The notes under the pieces are model-generated. The model ran no database searches. It had not been told where the DNA came from and was given only the letters and a program-made list of their open reading frames with translations. From assembly GCA_013407085.1 (NCBI GenBank), contig JACCGJ010010538.1:80759-144758 (forward strand): a stretch of DNA of 64,000 bases. Direction: 5' to 3'. Below are positions 1 through 12,129 of this stretch, in pieces (the stretch's first letter is position 1; each line of letters begins with the position of its first letter). This DNA comes from Atriophallophorus winterbourni (taxonomy: Eukaryota > Platyhelminthes > Trematoda > Plagiorchiida > Microphallidae). A program made the position numbers and the translations under genes.

Positions 1-343
1 TTATATAATACATTTTGTGTTTACGATGTATATTTTTTAAACCCACTATTACTGATATTATTAAAAAATAGGTATGATTCGTAATAGCATAAACCATTCC
101 AAATCAAGTGAAATTGATGCCAGATATTAAACATGAACGTCTGGTTGGCGCGCACAATCCACTACTGGTTTCATACTGTTTGCTTTCAAGATAGAGACAA
201 CATGATTATTTATATTCATCCCTGAAAACTTGTAAAAGTGCAATCAATGTCATACATTGACATAATTTTGTGTTCATATGCTTGTAAACTTTTAAATCTC
301 ACTAAAAATAAGTGTCTAATTCTTATGTGTTTTCGTTTCCTAG
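1..343 (+). other. Intron of the RAPGEF1-like gene (3' part)
   Basis: This AT-rich sequence ends in a pyrimidine-rich tract and a TAG acceptor at 341-343, directly before a coding exon. Nothing else is recognised in it. Confidence 0.6.
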
Positions 344-439
344 CAATTGAAAGCCCTGAGGAATTTCAGTTCCTTTTTGGCTATCCTTCTTGCAATACAG
401 GATGTACCAGAAAGCCTTTTGTTCAAGAGGTCGCGCATA
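344..439 (+). CDS. RAPGEF1: RasGEF catalytic-domain exon (C3G/RAPGEF1-like)
   Basis: This internal exon has exactly 32 codons and is open from acceptor (TAG, 341-343) to donor (GTAAGT, 440). It reads QLKALRNFSSFLAILLAIQD, then VPESLLFKRSRI. This corresponds to the RasGEF core helix usually written as L-x-N-[YF]-[NS]-S-[FL]-x-A-I-x-x-A-L, which contacts the small GTPase. The family exchanges GDP for GTP on Ras or Rap at the membrane. The exon is phase 0 at both ends, matching the phase-0 start of the exon at 5346. Upstream exons (SH3-binding region, REM domain) lie outside the window. The family assignment is firm; the choice of C3G over other RasGEFs rests mainly on the two downstream exons. 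Confidence 0.85.
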
Positions 440-749
440 GTAAGTATTTGCGAACAAAGTGTTATTTTGCAAAATATTTTTGCTACTTATGCTGGAATAA
501 GAAAGAAGACGGCACACCGGTAATATTTACGCAATTCAACTGATTTGTCGCCCAGTGGAATCTCACAATTAAACCGATTTCCTCTATTCGTTTTTGTCAA
601 GTGTACGAAGACGGTAACCCAAAGAAAAATAAGTGAGTCACACGATCTGGTGGAAGCAACACTTCATTCTGTGCCATCTCACAGCAGCAGAGTAAAGAAA
701 ATGCTGAACAGTGTGGCTGCAAGAATACCTCGTTTTTAGATACCTAGCC

Positions 750-1690
750 CAATTTCAAAAGCTTCTGAAGAAAGCTGGTCTCTTTATGTCATAATGGAAA
801 GACAACGAGAATAAGCTGTCTTTGAGGACAGTCTGTAAGATCAAGTATTTCCTAAACCCTCTCCGTGCTAATGGAGTCGAATCCCTTTTGAAATAAATGA
901 AAGCAGCGTAAAATAGCATATGCTGTGCCCGGCACCATACATAAAGTTTTCTCACAGAGAATATCATATCGACAGTGGAACTGTCCTGCTTAAGTTACAC
1001 TAAAATCTGGAGTAAAAACGATGAGCTAATTCCGATTGACGTATCTGTGAAAATTTAGCAAACAATTTAGGTAAGTAATTCCGCGGTAATTGTTGCAATC
1101 GACACTATCAAATTTATTTTGAAACGGCCTGTTGATATTGTTGTCTCCAATTTCTTGTATAACGCATTCCTTCTGCCAGCACTGAAAATGTCGTCCATGA
1201 AGTGTCTGTATCAAAGCTGTTTGACAGCGTTTAATGAGTTCTGAATGGATTGCTTATCACCAAGGGCCTCACAGCTTGATAAGCTTCCGACCGCTCTATT
1301 AAGCACAACGAAGTATCTATATGTTTAATGATTTGTTAATGGTCAAAAGTTTCAAGTTCTTGCGGTAGAGTAGACCGAGGAGAAGTTCTCGGCCAAACTT
1401 TTCAACTGCTGAGTCATGTTGGTAATCGGGTTACCAGATATTGACTTAATGGTAAATGTTTTAAGATTGTTTGGACCAATTGATCTTCTGCTCCCATCAT
1501 ACATACCGTCAAAATTATCAGAATCCACAGCTTTTGGATACCGAGACTAATTTCAATCAGTAGTCATTTGCACACCACCTAGCAGTCTGCCGTATGTTTT
1601 AATCTGTTGGCATTCATTTGAACTTCAAAAGCGTTGACCGCACTCATTGACACTAAAATATGGCCATGTCGTATTCAACATAATTTAATG
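750..1690 (-). mobile_element. Decayed RTE-like LINE fragment (RT region)
   Basis: Blocks here are nearly the same as the minus-strand LINE at 28.6-31.1 kb. For example, the stretch near 1500-1560 (TACATACCGT, then CAGCTTTTGGATAC) matches 30203-30241, and 760-990 matches 29760-29990. No long open frame remains. The fragment sits in the first visible RAPGEF1 intron, antisense to the gene. Confidence 0.65.
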
Positions 1691-1699
1691 GAGTAGTTT

Positions 1700-3050
1700 G
1701 TATGTGGAGGGTCTTCTTGAGATGCATAATTTAGCGATAGTTCGACTGATATATTTTTATCACGCAAGAGAACATCGTCTTGAAACAGGATCACTTTTAT
1801 ATTTGTTATGTTAAGAAATAGATGGGGTAAATGTTAATTTCGAAAATACTAATTCATCGTTCGGAAATTAAGTCCAAGCGGTCGAATCAAATGTTATATG
1901 TTAATTACTTTTTAGACTAAGCCAAACTAGACATAGTTGGACAAAATAAAAATCACAAACTCCTCCGAAATTCCCACATAATTAAACAAAATTATTCCAA
2001 AATCTCTAAACCAGGATTTTTCTGGTTTCCAGCGTCTGAACTTTTCTCATCCGGTAGATAACCAATTCACCACTTCTCAACATCTTGTGAACTAAAAAAT
2101 ATTGTTATGCCCTCATATTGAACACACTAAAACACAATTTATTTCACGAATTTAAGTCTATCAGACAACATTTTTGCTGAATCAAGCCCACAAGCGCAGA
2201 TACTAGGCGGATTTAGGTTTGCCTCTTCCGATAATTGAACGGGATCCGTTGTTACACAAACGAACACAATATTTTTCCTAAGTTAGATAATGGTAATCCC
2301 TAAGAGCAATTACATCATCCAATAAGCCGATAATTTTTTGGCAAATTGCTAAATTGTTTGCAGACGTTTCAAAATTTTTTGACAAAAAGCACATAGCTTC
2401 ACAATTGTCATAGCATCGTAAATATTCATTCATGAAAAAGAAATAACACGTAATCATGTAATCACGTTTAGTCAAATTTAATATTTACCGTGAACAACAC
2501 AGGTGTAGTCAAATCATCATGCAACTATTACGCGTCCAATTTTCGAATGAAATTTTTGAGGGTGAGAGCGGTAACAGCAGTTTCAGGGAGCGCAATTCAA
2601 ATGAAGCGTAACGTAAGTGTCGGCAACTGCCAGGGCGAGGATGGAAAGTTCTGAAAATTACCTTCGTGTATATCGCGACTCAAGGCATTTTAATAAATAT
2701 TTTTATGAGTGACTTGAAGTATGTAATATTTTATCAGATCAGACCGGATGCTTATTTGAAGCGAGGTGAGGAGGATAAGCCGTTGCGTTCGTTCCTCGTA
2801 CATTAGTTTCTAGAAACCATTTACGAGTTTAGTTGCACGAAGGTTCATTCTGACAAGCAGTATCATTTCATTTTTGATCCAGCGAGTTCAAGCTTTTTCA
2901 AGTTTGCACGGGCTTCTGTGTAGGACGATTTGATATGACAAATAGATGGGGACGGTTAAATTCCTCTGGTAGCCAGTAATTGAGAACATGGCTCGTTTAG
3001 TTTCGCGAATTTTCTGGAAAACCTTTGAGCATTTGTATATAGATATTTGA
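1700..3050. other. Intronic sequence without recognised feature
   Basis: This AT-rich sequence has only short open frames. Nothing was recognised before the Penelope remnant that begins near 3100. Confidence 0.5.
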
Positions 3051-3087
3051 GTGAGCTCAAGACCATCAACAATGTGGTCCCACGCCT

Positions 3088-3715
3088 TATGACCTGGGTA
3101 ACTCAAGAAAGAAGAGGAGAAATATTTATTCAAACTCTTCCGGAAGAATGGATACCCAAAGGAGTTCATCATTCACAACATGGACTCGACAATCCAATCG
3201 TAAGAGAACAACACGAACGCGGCAAGGTTAACACTACCATATATACAGCATATCTCGGAGATTACAGCAAGAATACTACACCCACTCGGAATTAGTGTGA
3301 CACATAAGCCAGCTTCGAAACTGAGAAGCAAACTAGTCAAGGTCAAGGACAAGCTGGATAAGGAAGAAAGAACTAATGTCGTGTACAGAATCCCGTGTTC
3401 CGGGTGTGAGAAATATTATATCGGACAGACTGGAAGAAGGCTGGGAAGAAGGATACATGAACACAAACTGGCTACACGACAACACGACCACAAATCAGTA
3501 ATATCGGCACACATGGATTGAAAAGTTCACGAATTCAATTGGGAAAGAACAGAAATCATCGCCAAAGGCAGAACCCGTCATGTTCGAGAATTCTCCGAAG
3601 CGTGGTATTCGACAGCACAATCAATCAATGAACACATTCAAGGGGATGGGATCTACGGACCAATAAGAACACGCCAACGGATATATGCAAGGATTCTAGC
3701 CAATCACAGTAGATG
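3088..3715 (+). pseudogene. Penelope-like element, C-terminal linker and GIY-YIG endonuclease
   Basis: One frame runs from about 3100 to the TGA at 3713. It is interrupted by TAA near 3201 and TGA at 3519. It reads LFRKNGYPKEFI, then ISVTHKPASKLRSKLVKVKD, then VVYRIPCSGCEKYYIGQTGR and HEHKLATRQHDHK. The end of an RT (NGYPxxFI), the GI.V.HKP..KLRS.L...KD linker and a GIY-YIG nuclease with the YIGQTGR core and a Cys-x2-Cys (CSGC) are the standard C-terminal order of Penelope-like retroelements. After the second stop the frame continues HEFNWERTEIIAKGRTRHVR, also typical of the nuclease. The 5' RT portion is missing. It is inactive, and lies in the RAPGEF1 intron in sense orientation. Confidence 0.88.
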
Positions 3716-3759
3716 AGGTCGAAACGCAGCAGATAAATTCGAATGATGGCCATTTCGAA

Positions 3760-3806
3760 GAAGTTTCGCTGATGATGTGATCTAGTTTGATGACAAAACC
3801 TCGGCA
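3760..3806 (+). ncRNA. Possible decayed hammerhead motif at the 3' end of the Penelope fragment
   Basis: CTGATGA at 3769-3775 is followed by a stem of GTGATC (3777-3782) with GATGAC (3789-3794), five of six pairs. Then comes AAAAC where a hammerhead would have GAAAC. Penelope-like elements are known to carry hammerheads in their terminal repeats. Stems I and III are not convincing, so this is at best a dead copy. Confidence 0.3.
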
Positions 3807-3984
3807 ATCAATCATACCAGAGAACAAATATGAACTACAAACCTTTGGGAAACCGTCACCGTTGACCGATCGCAATTAACTGTTTATGAATCTTTCTCCA
3901 GACTGGCACATTTGAGTAGCCTTGTTTGAAGCGGAGGATATGCACTGCTGATGAGCTCAAATAAAGCGAAACTTGAGTCCAGTG

Positions 3985-4575
3985 CTTCCATTATACGTCG
4001 TGATCAACTTTTGAATATTTCGATGGGCTTGGTACGGATGAGTATTCGAAACATAAACAACAATTCTCCAAAAACCGCTTGAGTGAGCTTTTAGAATGTG
4101 ACGATGATTCAGTAACAATAGTTATTGGTCTGGCGCTATCGACGCCGTACCCTTGTGATATTTTGAAGCAAATTGCGTTATTTTTACTGACTATTTTGTC
4201 GGCCTCGGATGATTTCGGTGTGGGAATCTGCGTTTTAACCTCAGCATTGTCAACCATAAATCTTGAATCTTGAGAGTGAAAAGTCTGACGTTTCGTGCAA
4301 TCTGTATCTGAAGAGCGTCAGCTCGGACCAGACAGCATCCACCATGTTACTAGACGAAAAATTGAAACTTGAGTGGAGATGGGTCTTTAACTTGATAGTT
4401 CATCAACGGATGCTGGCTTCCAAAACATGTCAATGCTCTCCTATCTTTCGTAACATAACTCAGCGTTCTTCATGTGAGGCTCACATTCAGTTGAAACTGA
4501 TTTGGGTGTATACGATTTCGTCTTTTGCTTCCCTCCGCAGTCGGCACATACGTAGCAAAGCCTTGGGACATTCGT
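3985..4575 (-). pseudogene. Unassigned cysteine-bearing coding remnant
   Basis: On the minus strand a broken frame reads VPRLCYVCADCGGKQKTKSY and continues with further cysteines (STECEP, AELCYER) up to TAG. A separate open stretch of 88 codons ends at 3991. The Cys-x2-Cys-x2-Cys pattern followed by a later LC recalls the C-terminal zinc ribbons of some cut-and-paste transposases such as piggyBac. That is only a guess, and no host splice sites were identified. Confidence 0.2.
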
Positions 4576-5345
4576 ATCATGGAAAATATTGATAGCATCC
4601 TAAGTTAAAATTTTAATGTCAATTCGCTTTGGCGTGACATAGGTGATACGTCATTATTCGCGCCTTCGCGCTCACCGATTTCGAACACAATTTGCACTTT
4701 TCACGGTTGTGGCCCTTAAATTTTTCGGGGAGGGAGGTTGACGGAGTACTGTAGTGATGTTCCTAAAAAAATCGATATGCTTGTGGTCACTTGCCAAGCC
4801 GCGAATCATTGTGATGATGGTTGACGGGCTTTGGTCTGAGTCAAACCGGGATATTGAAGCACTATGTGAATGGATTGGAATGAGAACAATTTTATGTGAA
4901 TTAATGTTTTTTTGTAAAGTTACTGAGAATTCCACGCAGGATGGATGTCGTGGATAGTGTGAAGCGATGTTCCATCTCATTTCTGACGGCGTTTCGCTAA
5001 CCAGTGTTTAAATGTTTTAAAATTATCTAACATAGGAAGAATATTCCAAGTCAAATGCCCTCCTAGTGCTTATTAACCTAAATTAATGTCATGTTTAAAC
5101 TCAAAACTCATCAAGAACAATAGAAAAAATCAATTCCAATCTTCCAACGTTGCACCAGCGTATATTACATATTAATGCAAAATCACTTCATCTGTCGATC
5201 TGTACGTGACAAATTGTCTGCAGTTTGTGACCAGAACAGGCAAAATATGTACCATTAATGATCTGTACACTTGCGAGCCCATATGAAATTTCCTCGGTTC
5301 ATATGATGCATACATCTAGTTCTAATAATGTTCATTCAATTTCAG

Positions 5346-5668
5346 CTGTTACACAATTTCCTATCGTACATGCAACCACCCACGTTCAGCGAATACCGTC
5401 GGGACTTGGAATCTGCCCCACTTCCGTACTTGCCTTATTTGGGACTCATTTTTCAACAGCTCATTCACCTCGATGCAGGAAACACGTTGTACATAGCCGA
5501 TGCACAACAAAATGCTAATGATAGAAATTTCTCCGAGATCGATAAGCCGCCAAACATTGACGAGACGTTCAAAAAACAGGACGACAAATTTATCAACATT
5601 TGGCGATGTTGGAAGCATTATTTGATTCTTGGATATTTCGTCAAGCGGAAGGAAGATCCAGAAAATAG
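5346..5668 (+). CDS. RAPGEF1: RasGEF catalytic-domain exon with the PYLGL motif
   Basis: The exon follows a TTTCAG acceptor and is spliced in phase 0 from the exon at 344-439. Its start reads LLHNFLSYMQPPTFSEYRRD, followed by LPYLPYLGLIFQQLIHLDAGN. This matches the RasGEF signature Y-R-x-x-L...P-x-[IVL]-P-[YF]-L-G-[LIM]-x-L-x-D-L-x-x-x-x-x-G-N, and the PYLGLI core is closest to C3G. An insert of about 35 residues (NANDRNFSEIDKPPNIDETF and its flank) follows, where most family members are shorter. The exon ends in phase 2 (AG before GTGAGC), which joins the T of the last exon into a serine codon. It is 323 nt long. Open frames on the other strand here are shadows. Confidence 0.87.
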
Positions 5669-8600
5669 GTGAGCACAATGCGTTGTTCGTTTTATGTGAA
5701 TTTATCACATAAAAAGTGTTGTGAATTTCCGCTGGTTGTTGTGCGAGTACACAATGTTTCTCAGTTAACAAGAAGCAATAAAATTGTCAGAATTGTGTTT
5801 GCACGACCGCACAATGGAAACATATCAAATTTTCTTCAGAATGTGTCCATTTAAGTCATCTGTAGGCATACAAACGTGATTTTAACTGCCTTGAATACTT
5901 ACTGGGTTCCATTGACCTTGATGAATTTTCGATATTTGCCATTTGATAGGTGGAGCGTTTCCAGTTTGTTATGATTTGTATGTTTAGAAAACAAAGTGAA
6001 AGAAATTATTGCAAAGTTTTACCATCATTGGTTTTAAGGTTGCTCATCGATTAATAATAGACTAGTTCTATTCGCCCAATTCTCACTGAGCCTTAGTTAT
6101 TCTTGAAATCTTGAGAATTAACGTACCCTGCATTTAAGATATGAGTGATGGTTTACTAATTCCCTATTAAAGCGCAGATAATTCAGAAAATTTAAATTGT
6201 TCTACCTGTTGGTGAGTTGCTTATTCTTCACGGTTCCAAAAACTGCATAGATTGTCACAGGTGTCTTTCGATAAATCTAGAAGACACTCCCATTCAAAGC
6301 AAAGAATCCAAAAAGCTGAAAATCTTTTCTTGACGAAACATTTTATGTGCCCATTGGTTGCTGTCAAACTTTGCGATTACTTTTCTGTGTGATGCCGACA
6401 CAGCATAAGCTTTATCAATAAACATCTTATGCGATACACACATGATGCCCTGCCTTACGTAATTTGCCTGCAAGAAATAGGCTCTCTATCTGGACTATTT
6501 GATTCTGGTCTTAGTTGAAGTGGTTGTTATAGTATTTCATGATAGAATTATTCAAGTGAGAGATCGCATAATTTAGCATTCTGTTTGTGGTGTAAAGGTG
6601 TGGGAGCGTAAGAATATCACTGCGTTAATGATTTATAAACCTCATGAGTGCTTGAAATGGAAAATATATGTGATTCTGTATTTGAACGCTGTGGTTCGCT
6701 GTATTATGCTTATTTTACAGTGACATGAAAGCTTAACCTATAACTTTTCCGAGGCTAATTGATCGAAATCGTCCGTCTTCAGCTGCTGGCGTCTACGGGG
6801 AATATGGGTATCACACTCACTGCCTTGACCCTATGATCATTATAATTTTTTTTCTTCCCTCATACATGCAACTTTGGGAGAAAGGATTAATCCTAATTTC
6901 TGATAATTAGCTGGTAAAAACAAGGCAGCATTAGGTAGTGAGAAAATAACTGAGTCAGATTTTAAAAAAATTGTCGAAATATTTCGTGATTTTATCCATT
7001 GCTGTTCAATGAAAAACGAGAGTTATACATTGTCTCAATATGACTCGAATATTCAACAAAATCAGCTCAAAGTTACGCGGTAGTTCGATTGATGTTCTGG
7101 TCAATACTAGATTCATTATGATAATTAATTTTTCTTCGCTTCACACGATTTCTTGATAAGATTCTTTGTTTTAATCAAGAAATACTTTAAAATCCACGCA
7201 TAGAAAACGTAAAAACTTTATAATGGAAATCAACACAAATATCTGATAAATAAAATGAACACAACCCATTTAATGAGTTTATAAAATTGTAAAATTTCTC
7301 ACTGTTTATGTGTAGTATTTCTTTCACATTTTCGCTTCAAAAACAAGCAAATAATTCATTGATTACTCATTAGTCGAGTTTTGAGGCAGCTTGTCTGGCC
7401 ATCGTGTTAATGAATGACTTGTTTAAAGCGAGTTTGTGTGACGAGAATGAAAAGATGTTTAATTAATCTTAGTTGTGGTGACGGCTCTATTTTTGATTGA
7501 AGCTAACATTTCGTTTCCCTGCCAGTACCTCCTATTTAAATATAAACTTATGCGGTTGCAAATTAATCCTTAACAAGTTCGTGGCTTTAACATTTTCAAA
7601 ATTGTAACCAAATCGGTGTATTGGTAATGTGTTATTTCACACAAAATTATACGGATGTCTTGCTGATGAGTATGCAAGGCGTCATACCGTTTAACTCCCG
7701 AATCTTTCCCTTCATTCATCTATTTTTCATTTAATTTTCAAGAACATTTTCATCGAAAACCAGACTACTATTGTTTTCTGGTTGCCATAGTAAACACTAG
7801 GTGAAGTACTCAGATAATTGTTTTGTTGTATCAAAAGTGGTCAGGTCTTAGCGCAGTGTGTTCAAATGTACTTAAATGTACTTAAATCTCGGGATTTCCT
7901 CTTTGAAATCAACGGTTTGACGAGACGAATGATACCTTTTTCCATGTTTTGGCATGTGTGCTGCGTCTGGAGCCGAAATCGATTGCACGAACCTCCGAAG
8001 ACGAATGGAAACACCTGAAAACACCTGAAACTTTATTGACAGATATCAGGAGATTCAAATGGCGTGCATTACTACAGATCCAGGGAATGATTCAACTTAG
8101 ATATTCAACTTCATGCGAAAGAAGGATGTGGATGGCTTGCTTTTTCTGCAAGTGGTGTAAATGAGGCACACGCCAAGTAGGTCGGTTATTAACCATAAAA
8201 ATGGCCACGGGTGTTAAACTTTTGTCGACCTTGGGTCTGAGCGAAACAACGGTATTACGTAACACTTCTAACCTTAGTACCTAAGTACTTGCAAGCAAAT
8301 TTTCAAGTCATGTTTGACCTTGAAAATCGATTTTCGTGGTTGATTGGCCAGTGTCACGTCTGTGGTGGTAATTGATTTGCGTTGGAGAATAGATGGCATT
8401 CGATTTAAAATAGATTATTAAAGCGCTTGTTTGAGATGTTGGAATGAGAACAATTTTATTCAAAAGGCTGTCACAAGGTATTCCTGTTTGTTTTAAACCT
8501 AATTATGGCATCATTGAATAGCCCGGTTGCAAAATCCAAAAATATACTACGAATATGTATACCACGAATGCTGCACAAACGGATCGGTGAGTTATAGAAG

Positions 8601-9080
8601 GGTGGAAAATTGGGTGAATATCCAAAAGAGCATTCCAATCCATCCCTCTGTTCCAAACAACCTTGGATAAAGAAAATAAATGTTTACAAAACGTCAAACG
8701 CATTTCACAAAAACAAACGGGTTCTGACACACAATCATAACCTCATATACTCGTGCTTACTCACACTCGACAGAAGACCATGTAGTGCTAAGAAAGACAT
8801 ACCCATGACCATTAATGGAGCAGGCTATTCAAGTATAGGCCTAATAATTAAACATTTCTGCTGCAAACAACTGCCGACAAAATTTGTGTCCAGGCAGCCA
8901 AGTTGGTGGAGGATTAGGAGATCTTTTCTTAAAGTAAGCACATGATAAACCTAGTTCAAACGTTTGCACGCAAGAAACGGTGCGCACTGTATAGATTAAG
9001 AATCAGGTAAAAATCCAACGTGAAGAATACGTTTTCAGTTGCACAGTAGAGTGAAAAGTGTAGATCCATTGGTCAGGTTG
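5669..9080. other. RAPGEF1 intron, first part; no gene recognised
   Basis: Open frames are short and AT-rich, and no splice-bounded exon or clear repeat was found between the donor at 5669 and the LINE fragment near 9090. Confidence 0.5.
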
Positions 9081-9089
9081 TATAGTTCT

Positions 9090-9475
9090 TTTTGGTGCAT
9101 TAGTTATGGGCCAAGAATGCATTAAATTTTCCCTTAAACATATTCTGATTTGGGGAATTCACAACGTAAACGTAACGTAAAATGAAACTTACACAGCAAA
9201 AGTAATGTCGTCTAAAGTTGAATCGTGAGAGGAGTACAGTCAGAACCATTGTCTTATGCGAGTAACGTAGATTGGATAAGTATCGCAAGGGTGAGTTGGG
9301 GCAATCAAAATATTGTGTCAAAATCAAATCCCCTCTAAGTCGGTGACGTGGGAAATCGAATAAGTTTAAGCGGCAATTCACTCATTGTATGGTTTACAGC
9401 TGAGTCCGGCGACAAGACTTGTTGCTTGATTGTATATTCTTCGCAGCATCATAACAAATTTTAAGCCATGGCTAT
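9090..9475 (-). pseudogene. CR1-like LINE, C-terminal fragment
   Basis: Minus-strand reading in two frames gives LLKFVMMLRRIYNQATSLVA, then LNLFDFPRHRLRGDLILTQY, SPLRYLSNLR and NMFKGKFNAFL. This is the usual C-terminal region downstream of the RT in CR1/L2-type LINEs (IYHRATKLV... R.LRGDLI... WNSLP... F..KLD.FL). The copy is frameshifted, truncated at both ends, and antisense within the RAPGEF1 intron. Confidence 0.72.
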
Positions 9476-9824
9476 CACGCTTGAACTACATATTCCATTG
9501 TGAGTCTCACGTACCTGTTTATTATACAGGGAATATCTTGTTTTGAGAACATTTCGAAATTTCTCTTCAGAACTAACAATTTCTTTGAGATATTCTGAGA
9601 GACAGTGTTGCAGTATCTTGGCCTCCCTACAGTGTTTCACATTCACGTAATCAATTTCCTTGTTCCGTGATTCACGGGAAAATGTTTGCATCAAGGGAAT
9701 ACTAAAACTACACATATGTTCAAACTTCAACATGCGAAACCTTTGAAATTGATTAATAGACCATTTTCAGGGACCAGCTCTTTCTGGAGCGGTTCGTCTT
9801 ATTGATCCTCGATAACACTTCTAT

Positions 9825-10560
9825 ATCAATTCTATTCTATTCTATTCGATGGTCTAAAAAGCACATAGCTTTACAAAAACCACAGAATAATATGGGAATT
9901 ACGAATAACATAGGTAGTAAAAACAGGATTTGTTTTACTTACTAATCAGTTCAGGAATCACGTAAAAAATACATAGGGCAGAAATTGTTTTCAACCGGTT
10001 GGATGGGGTAAAGATGTATAGTTTACTTCATTAAAAGTACAATCTGACACTTGATGAGAACCGTCAAGTCATTGACATAGTGTGCGAAGGTGATTGATCC
10101 AAAGAGGGATCCCTGAGGCACTCCCGTTGCCACGGCCACTGACTTCGACAAAGCACCTACCACAAGAGATTTGAACAAGTCGATCAGTCCGACACCATGT
10201 TAACCAGGATAATTGTCTTCCAGGGATATCATAACGCTCCAGCTTTTGAAAGAGAATACTGTCGTTCACGCGATCAAAGGCTTTCGACATATCCATATAG
10301 GATACATGGATGGTATTCCAAGAATCTACTGATCAATTCCGATCGTCAAGGTTAAAACAGAGGTTAGTTAGACAGAATATCCCTTCGCGTTCCCAAAACA
10401 GCCCATTTTTTCAAGTTATGTGCTCAGTTTGGTCGCCGATAATTTGCCTGTTCTGAGCGCGCCACACCTTCAAAAATTTGAGAGATTATACCAGATTTCC
10501 TCTCTCTGAGTTCAATATTTTGGGACAGTAAATCGTAGAATAACTCAGTCAGAAATAGTA
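9825..10560 (-). mobile_element. CR1-like LINE remnant with microsatellite tail
   Basis: The 3' end is marked by a TTCTA repeat (about 9825-9847), followed on + by GGTCTAAAAAGCACATAGCT, the same terminal block as at 18775, 31150 and 44735. Further in, at 10069-10300, the minus strand encodes DMSKAFDRVNDSILFQKLER, an RT block with the conserved D-x-x-K-A-F-D. The FADD region is missing, so there is an internal deletion. The copy is inactive. Confidence 0.72.
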
Positions 10561-11923
10561 TACACAAAGCTTGAGAATATTTATGGTGATTGTATCAGCA
10601 ACGAGGGATTTTCTGAGATTCAATGATAGAAGAGTTCACAGCACCTCTTCGCTGGTAACAGATATAGTTATATTTATAAGGCACTATTCTAATCTCAAGA
10701 ATTCCAAAAATAGACTGCTTTCCAGCTACTTAGGAATCTTGAAACAAATACGTCACTTTACTTCAGAATAAAATGTGAATCTTATATCTAAATTTTACCA
10801 CTTTCTCTTCTGGAAAGCGCTACCGAATATATGATGAAATCTTGATCTTCTCCAGACTGAAAACAAACTGGTTTTAACAGTTAATCGACTTCGAACCAAA
10901 AGATCATCGATTTATTTTCATTATCGTGAGTCAAATCCACGTGTCACCTTGAAGCTCGCGATTGTCAAGCTTTAGAATCTTCAACCTTTTCCCATGATAC
11001 GATGGGTTAAATATGGTAGAATTATTCGGTTACAATATTACGATTATCATGAAAAACATATCTATATGTTGGTCGATTGTTTTGAAACACTGTTTCTGTA
11101 AAATTATTCTTATTGTGGCTTTCCTCGATGTGATTGTTCTCATTCTTGTTGCAAGATTAGTGCATGATATTGTTTCTCATTCGATTCAAATAATGATTTC
11201 ACTTCCATCCAAACTCAATAACCATATTATCATTTACAATATTCGAAATTATCCAGCAATGTTGGTCGTTTTATGCCAGAATGTTAAGGGGATGTTTTGA
11301 GATCAAACGACCCTGCTATAAAATTCACAGTGAGATTTGGGGTTAGTTGTGATTTCGTTCCGATATTGATTTCCGGCGTTCATACACCATCAATGGAGAA
11401 AAATGTCCAGCAGCAGATGTCACAAATTTGCTGAAATTCATGAACCAAAATTTGAATCATTATTGAACCGTTATAGCCAATGACTGAAACTGCCTTTTAT
11501 ATATATATCTTTGATTTTTCGAAGCACGCACACCTAAAAGATCGTTTGACGAATGGACAATTTTTGCAACATTAAGGAAAAATGAAACCTCATTTTGTGT
11601 TGGGAAAGTTGATCATTTTATTGGGAATTAAATTTGGATGGACTGAACAAATGTTTCGAACCCCTCGGGATTCGAATTTCCGCAGTTCGTTTCGAGAAAA
11701 AAAATCGAGCTTTTCAGCCAATTAATTTTGATTGAATTTATATTGTGAAATCGTGATTTAAATGCACTACATTACTGCTTCCACGAACTACATCTTGTGT
11801 ATTTGACTATCACAATTTTCACGCTATAATTAAGGAATATGTTTCATTATTCTGATTTCCGTTTATCAAAAGGAAAGTTAAATGTATTTTTAACGGTAAC
11901 ATTTTTCTTGTCTTTGATTTTAG

Positions 11924-12044
11924 TCATCATCGATTTGAATCCAACGAAAAAGCGCGAGATATTCTTAATCGGTTAGAAGACAGGATGACGGACACGGTAT
12001 TGAACGATGCAAAGCACAAACTTTTGAACCGCAAAGCAAAATGA
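11924..12044 (+). CDS. RAPGEF1: Terminal exon of the RAPGEF1-like gene
   Basis: After a TTTTAG acceptor the exon reads S/HHRFESNEKARDILNRLEDR, then a K-rich end and TGA at 12042-12044. It aligns with the C-terminus of the RasGEF fold in C3G, a segment of the form A-H-Y-x-[ML]-R-x-N-[DE]-x-I-x-x-F-[FL]-N. The phase fits: AG from 5668 plus T at 11924 makes AGT. The protein ends about 39 residues into this exon, as C3G does shortly after the domain. The 6.3-kb intron before it is full of retroelement debris. The host-gene reading is robust; orthology to C3G is by recalled motif similarity only. Confidence 0.85.
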
Positions 12045-12123
12045 CGCGAATGTGCAAGCGTTTAAACGCTTGGTGTGATTGCCCAGTGTATAAATATGTA
12101 TTTGTTGAATTATTGTATCGTTC

Positions 12124-12129
12124 AATAAA
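12124..12129 (+). terminator. Poly(A) signal of the RAPGEF1-like gene
   Basis: A canonical AATAAA lies 80 nt after the stop codon at 12044, in an AT-rich 3' UTR. It supports the exon at 11924-12044 as the last one. Confidence 0.7.

Noticed and set aside
9461..9733. Minus-strand 90-codon frame with helical composition
   Set aside because: No splice sites or family match. It sits between two LINE fragments in an intron, so evidence is too thin for a gene.
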